Assembly (NCBI GenBank): GCA_903917305.1
Contig: CAIXAA010000434.1
Location: 1-8,699 of the forward strand
Origin: an uncultured Myxococcales bacterium
Lineage (GTDB): Bacteria > Myxococcota_A > UBA9042
Length of the DNA: 8,699 nucleotides
Direction: 5' to 3'
In this document: positions 5,724 through 8,699 of the stretch, one piece after another
Layout: every line of letters starts with the position of its first letter
Position numbering within the stretch: position 1 is the first letter of the stretch
Notes under the pieces: model-generated
Told to the model about the DNA's origin: nothing
What the model saw: the letters and a program-made list of their open reading frames with translations, nothing else
The model's database searches: none
Made by a program: the position numbers and the translations under genes

Positions 5724-7562
5724 TCAATCGGTAGGTAGACCGGAGCACTTGTCGCACTTGGCCGAGCACGTGCCGCTGCAGCACCTGCCCGCGGAGCACG
5801 GCACCTGGTCTTGCGCCGCAGCGGCCTGGCACAAGCCGCCACCGGTGCACCAGTTCGCCGCGCACTCGGCGCTGCCACCGCAATCGGTCGCGGCGGCGCA
5901 GGCGCGCCGGAACAGGAGGCGGCGATCCTCTTGGCCCGTGAAGCCGAAGCGCCAGTTGTTGGAGCCGCTGTAGGCCGCATCCAAGCTCGCGAACTTCGGG
6001 TTGACGAACTGCAGGTTGCCCTGGACCGCCATCATCGCGCCCGGCGCCACGATGTCGCCCGCGCTCATGGCGGAGTGCGTGAAGCCCACGCGCCAGGAAC
6101 CGGAAAGCACGTTGCGAACCCGCGACATGGCCGTGGTCAACGTCGTGTAGTCGGTCGGGTTGAGCTTGGAGAAGTTCTCCGAGTTGATGAACTGGAACGT
6201 GCCACCGGAGCGGCAAGCCAGCTCCTGCATGCGCGCGTCCGGCGCCTTGTGCGCGGGCGACTGGAACTGGATGAAGTGCAGCTGCACCGGCCATCCGTCC
6301 TGGTCCATCTGCTTGCGCAGCGCCTCGTAGTTGATCTGCGCGTTGGCGCACTGCACGCGGCACTTGGCCGAGCCGGTCAGGTCCGTATAGTTGAAGTTCT
6401 CGGAATCCGTGCAGGTATCCGGGCCGTCCGTCAGGATGACCATCGCGCGGTTGCGCGTCACGCCGGCGTTGCAGTCCGCGGCCGAGCCGGTCATGAACGT
6501 GTAGCCCTCTTCGAGCGCCTGCCACAGCGGCGCGCGGCCCTCGCCCTTCAACTTGGCCTTGATGTCCAGGCCGAGCTTCATGTACGGCTCGCGGTTCGCG
6601 ATCCGGCCGAAGCAGTGCAGCTGCTGGTTGTCGCTGCAGCCCTTGAACGGCAGGTTCTCGAACGTGTCGTTGGTGAGCGAGAGGTCGTCGAAGCAATCGC
6701 CGCCCGGGCAATCCGCGCTGGTCGAGCACTTCTCGCTGTCGCGCGTGCCGCCGATGCACTTGCGCGAGTCCGAGCAGGCGACCGACAAGCCGGTGCTGCT
6801 GTCCTCGTCGAAGTAGTAGGCGATCGCGCGGTCGAGATCGTTCAGGCTGTCCAGGAACGTCGTCGCGGCGGTGATGCGCGCGTTGAACGGGTCGGACTTC
6901 GTGTTGGCGCTGATGCTGCTGGGCAGGTCGACGATCGCCGGAAGGTCTTCCAGCTCCGTCTTGGCGTCCACCAGGCCGCTGATCGAGCCGGTGTGATCGA
7001 CGACGACCGCGACGTTCAGCCACGTATCCGAGCGGTTCGGGTCGCAGCGATCCGCCACCTTCTCGTACTTCACCGCCGCGCCGTACAAATCGGTGCCGGC
7101 CAGCGAGGTGCCGCACGCCGCGTCGCCGGTCGCGGGGGCGTACGGCGAGAGGCAATCCATGTGCAATTTGAAGTTGTTCGGACCGACCGTCGGCGCCGGC
7201 GCGGTCGTCTTGACGCGCGTCAGCTCGATGAGCTCGCCTTCCTTGATGGCCAGATCGCGGTCGTGCGCGCACGCCGGATGCTTGCGATCCGTCGAGACGA
7301 AGGCGACGTTGAACTCCATGCCGTTGGGCACCACCGGCGCCGAGCCATCGAGGGGCACGCCGCACACGCGGGTGATCGTGTTGCCATCGATCACCGCGGG
7401 AAACGTCGAGACCACCTGGACTTCCTGGAACTTCGTGTCCGGCAGATTGAACTTGGCCGTGGAGTCACAAGACATCAGGCCGCCGACGACCATCCAGCCA
7501 AGCGCCAGCACGCCACCACTCAGCAGCGAGGGCAACCACAGGACTTTGCGCTGATTCAACAT
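5724..7562 (-). CDS. cglB: Cys-rich VWA-domain lipoprotein, CglB-like gliding adhesin candidate
   Basis: The product is 612 residues. Residues 1-31 form a type II signal peptide with lipobox L29-M30-S31-C32, so C32 is the probable lipidated residue. A Cys-containing N-terminal region (33-175) precedes the VWA domain. The first VWA strand gives the metal site D189-H-T-G-S193 (a DxTxS variant of DxSxS). The later strand AMVILTDGPD supplies T378-D379-G380. At the usual third metal ligand, where a Thr follows Gly, I read G342-R-A-P-L, so the Thr seems missing. A Cys-dense insert (263-317, seven Cys) interrupts the domain, and a Cys-rich tail (555-606) has eleven Cys. In all there are 28 Cys besides C32, an even number suited to disulphides. 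Start: the ATG at 7562 has AGGAG 4 bases upstream; longer alternatives lack a leading signal peptide. In M. xanthus the VWA lipoprotein CglB is the adhesin of gliding focal adhesions. The neighbouring barrels support that role, but this protein is longer than CglB as I remember it. It could be another VWA surface lipoprotein. Confidence 0.9.
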   Translation of the reverse strand: MLNQRKVLWLPSLLSGGVLALGWMVVGGLMSCDSTAKFNLPDTKFQEVQVVSTFPAVIDGNTITRVCGVPLDGSAPVVPNGMEFNVAFVSTDRKHPACAHDRDLAIKEGELIELTRVKTTAPAPTVGPNNFKLHMDCLSPYAPATGDAACGTSLAGTDLYGAAVKYEKVADRCDPNRSDTWLNVAVVVDHTGSISGLVDAKTELEDLPAIVDLPSSISANTKSDPFNARITAATTFLDSLNDLDRAIAYYFDEDSSTGLSVACSDSRKCIGGTRDSEKCSTSADCPGGDCFDDLSLTNDTFENLPFKGCSDNQQLHCFGRIANREPYMKLGLDIKAKLKGEGRAPLWQALEEGYTFMTGSAADCNAGVTRNRAMVILTDGPDTCTDSENFNYTDLTGSAKCRVQCANAQINYEALRKQMDQDGWPVQLHFIQFQSPAHKAPDARMQELACRSGGTFQFINSENFSKLNPTDYTTLTTAMSRVRNVLSGSWRVGFTHSAMSAGDIVAPGAMMAVQGNLQFVNPKFASLDAAYSGSNNWRFGFTGQEDRRLLFRRACAAATDCGGSAECAANWCTGGGLCQAAAAQDQVPCSAGRCCSGTCSAKCDKCSGLPTD

Positions 7563-7644
7563 AGGGCTCCTGACACAGCGGGCGGCAGGGGAGAGGTATT
7601 TGGCGTGCGTTCCGGCAGCTTCACCAGGGCGCACGAAGGGCGTC

Positions 7645-7674
7645 ATTGTTCCCGGTGAATGCGCGTCAAGTCAA
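7645..7674 (-). promoter_or_regulatory. Possible sigma-70-type promoter of the cglB-glt cluster
   Basis: On the minus strand, TTGACT (7674-7669, 5 of 6 matches to TTGACA), an 18-base spacer and AACAAT (7650-7645, 4 of 6 to TATAAT) form a plausible promoter. It would start RNA near 7638 and leave a leader of about 75 bases. The TTGAC word is repeated immediately downstream (TTGACTTGACG). This is a by-eye match only. Confidence 0.35.
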
Positions 7675-7718
7675 GCATTGCCAGCGTGGCTTCTCCAGGC
7701 GGCCCAAAGCGGTTGCGG

Positions 7719-7747
7719 TTGACGACAAGCTGAGGTGATTCTAGAGT
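7719..7747 (+). promoter_or_regulatory. Sigma-70-type promoter of the plus-strand lipoprotein gene
   Basis: TTGACG (7719-7724, 5 of 6 to TTGACA), a 17-base spacer and TAGAGT (7742-7747, 4 of 6 to TATAAT) give a well-spaced promoter. The expected start of RNA is near 7754, leaving a leader of about 64 bases to the ATG at 7818. Confidence 0.5.
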
Positions 7748-7807
7748 GAAGGATTCTGTGTCCAGCGCGATCCGCGCTACGTCCGGGCTGGTCCGGAACC
7801 CACGACC

Positions 7808-7812
7808 AAGGA
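7808..7812 (+). promoter_or_regulatory. Ribosome binding site of the plus-strand lipoprotein
   Basis: AAGGA lies 5 bases before the ATG at 7818. It selects this start, which directly opens a lipoprotein signal peptide. Confidence 0.6.
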
Positions 7813-7817
7813 ACGAC

Positions 7818-8699
7818 ATGTCACGCACCTTCCTGCCGTTGCTGATCCTGTGCGCCGCCGTCGCGGCCGCTTGCAGCAGCACGGATCAGAAGTCCGGCAC
7901 CAACACGACGCCGTCGGGCACGACGTGCATCAGCAGCACGACCAAGTTGGACTGCCAGGCCAAGATCGAGGTGCACAACCTCACCGCCGGCAACCAGATT
8001 GTCTCGACCGGCGGCTCGGTGGCCGTCGACGTCGGCAACATTCCCAATGGCATGGCCGCGGACGTCACGTTCACCATCGCCAATGCCGACGCACCGGCGA
8101 ATGCCGCGGATCTGGTGATCCAGTCGATTCGGCTCGACTACGACATCGCCTCCCCTGCGGAAGCCGACGTGCGCGCGTTCGAGTGCTACGACGACCAGGG
8201 CCACAAGTGCGATGACGCGGCCGTGAAGTGGCACAAGGTCGTGCCGCCCACCCTCGAGAACGCGGCGCAGAACCGCGCGACACAGGAAGTGTTCCACGTG
8301 CGCTACACGCGCTTCGACACGAAGGACCGCGTCGCCAAGCTGCACGTCAAGACCAACGACCCCGTCACCGGCGACTTCGTGGTGCTGTTCCAGACCAAGC
8401 AGGGCAAGCCCAAGGCCGTCATCAGCCCGAGCGGCCTGGACTTCCCGTACATCCCCGCCGGCCAGCCCGCCGTGAAGTCGTTCAAGGTCAGCAACGTCGG
8501 CGACGCGCTGCTCACCATCAAGAGCCTCGAATTCAGCGCCGATTCCGTGTTCAGCCTCGCCGGCCCGGATGGCAAGTCGCACAGCCCGGGCAGCCCGGTG
8601 GTGCTCGATCCGCCGATCCAGCTGGAGAACGGCAAGTCCACGCAGTTCGACGTGACGTTCGCGCCCAAGGACGACAAGAAGAAGCAGGGTACGATCCTG
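7818..8699 (+). CDS. ASH-domain (choice-of-anchor D type) lipoprotein, 3' end outside window
   Basis: The visible 294 residues lack a stop codon. Residues 1-18 form a lipoprotein signal peptide (MSRTFLPLLILCAAVAAA) with C19 as the probable lipidated residue, followed by a Ser/Thr-rich linker with C37 and C46. Two Ig-like beta-sandwich units of the ASH (ASPM/SPD-2/Hydin) type can be read. The first is about 47-195, with VTFTIANADAPANAADLVIQSIRLDY and, at its end, LHVKTNDPVTGDFVVLFQ. The second starts near 202, with SPSGLDFPYIPAG, SFKVSNVGDALLTIKSLEF and TQFDVTFAPKDD. Such repeats are common in exported proteins of myxobacteria, often annotated choice-of-anchor D, and are thought to bind other proteins; the exact role is unknown. 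More repeats probably follow beyond the edge. It is divergent from the VWA gene, so shared control is possible but there is no direct evidence of a part in gliding. Confidence 0.85.
   Translation, partial: MSRTFLPLLILCAAVAAACSSTDQKSGTNTTPSGTTCISSTTKLDCQAKIEVHNLTAGNQIVSTGGSVAVDVGNIPNGMAADVTFTIANADAPANAADLVIQSIRLDYDIASPAEADVRAFECYDDQGHKCDDAAVKWHKVVPPTLENAAQNRATQEVFHVRYTRFDTKDRVAKLHVKTNDPVTGDFVVLFQTKQGKPKAVISPSGLDFPYIPAGQPAVKSFKVSNVGDALLTIKSLEFSADSVFSLAGPDGKSHSPGSPVVLDPPIQLENGKSTQFDVTFAPKDDKKKQGTIL

Larger units (their letters stand above)
7563..7817. other. Divergent intergenic region
   Basis: These 255 bases separate the minus-strand cluster from the plus-strand lipoprotein gene and must hold the control region of both unless read-through occurs. 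One promoter candidate is seen on each strand; their -35 boxes lie about 45 bases apart, back to back. No small gene with a good ribosome binding site is visible. The ATG at 7646 on the minus strand is in frame with the VWA gene but overlaps the predicted -10 box and is not used here. Confidence 0.5.

Noticed and set aside
7563..7646. N-terminal extension of the VWA lipoprotein to the ATG at 7646.
   Set aside because: It would put 28 polar residues before the signal peptide, has no good ribosome binding site and overlaps the candidate -10 box; the ATG at 7562 gives a clean lipoprotein signal.
5811..7658. Long plus-strand open frame (about 615 codons) opposite the VWA lipoprotein gene.
   Set aside because: The translation is Arg/Val/Ala/His-rich without domain features, while the opposite strand encodes a clear VWA lipoprotein.
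7821..8582. Minus-strand open frame of about 253 codons opposite the ASH lipoprotein.
   Set aside because: It is the antisense shadow of a gene with a lipobox and ASH motifs; its Asp/Val/Arg-rich translation has no recognisable signal.

Overview
The window is GC-rich, about 65% by eye. Its codons favour G or C at the third position, which is why long spurious reading frames appear opposite the real genes. Gene content points to a myxobacterium or relative (Myxococcota, formerly Deltaproteobacteria). It holds a Cys-rich von Willebrand A lipoprotein, two myxobacterial-type outer-membrane beta-barrels, two large secreted TPR proteins and an ASH-domain lipoprotein.

Layout: five genes lie on the minus strand and are read right to left. 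They are a VWA lipoprotein resembling the gliding adhesin CglB (5724-7562), a small beta-barrel (GltA-like, 4930-5658), a second beta-barrel paralogue with a Pro/Ala-rich N-terminal linker (GltB-like, 4004-4921), a secreted TPR/coiled-coil protein (GltC-like, 1968-3905), and a second secreted TPR protein (GltE/AglT-like, 1805 to beyond the left edge). Gaps between them are 65, 8, 98 and 162 bases. A 255-base divergent intergenic region (7563-7817) separates them from a plus-strand lipoprotein (7818 to beyond the right edge). That region carries a good sigma-70-type promoter match on the plus strand and a weaker one on the minus strand.

Interpretation: the order barrel, barrel, TPR/coiled-coil, TPR matches what I recall of the Myxococcus xanthus gltA-gltB-gltC-aglT(gltE) cluster. 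That cluster encodes the outer-membrane and periplasmic part of the Agl/Glt focal-adhesion gliding machine. In M. xanthus, as I recall, the adhesin gene cglB lies elsewhere. Here the adhesin candidate heads the cluster, so surface adhesin, barrels and periplasmic TPR proteins may be made as one unit. Every product in the window has an export signal, consistent with an envelope complex. The assignments rest on protein architecture and gene order read by eye, not on a database search. No RNA genes, insertion sequences, CRISPR arrays or convincing intrinsic terminators were seen.
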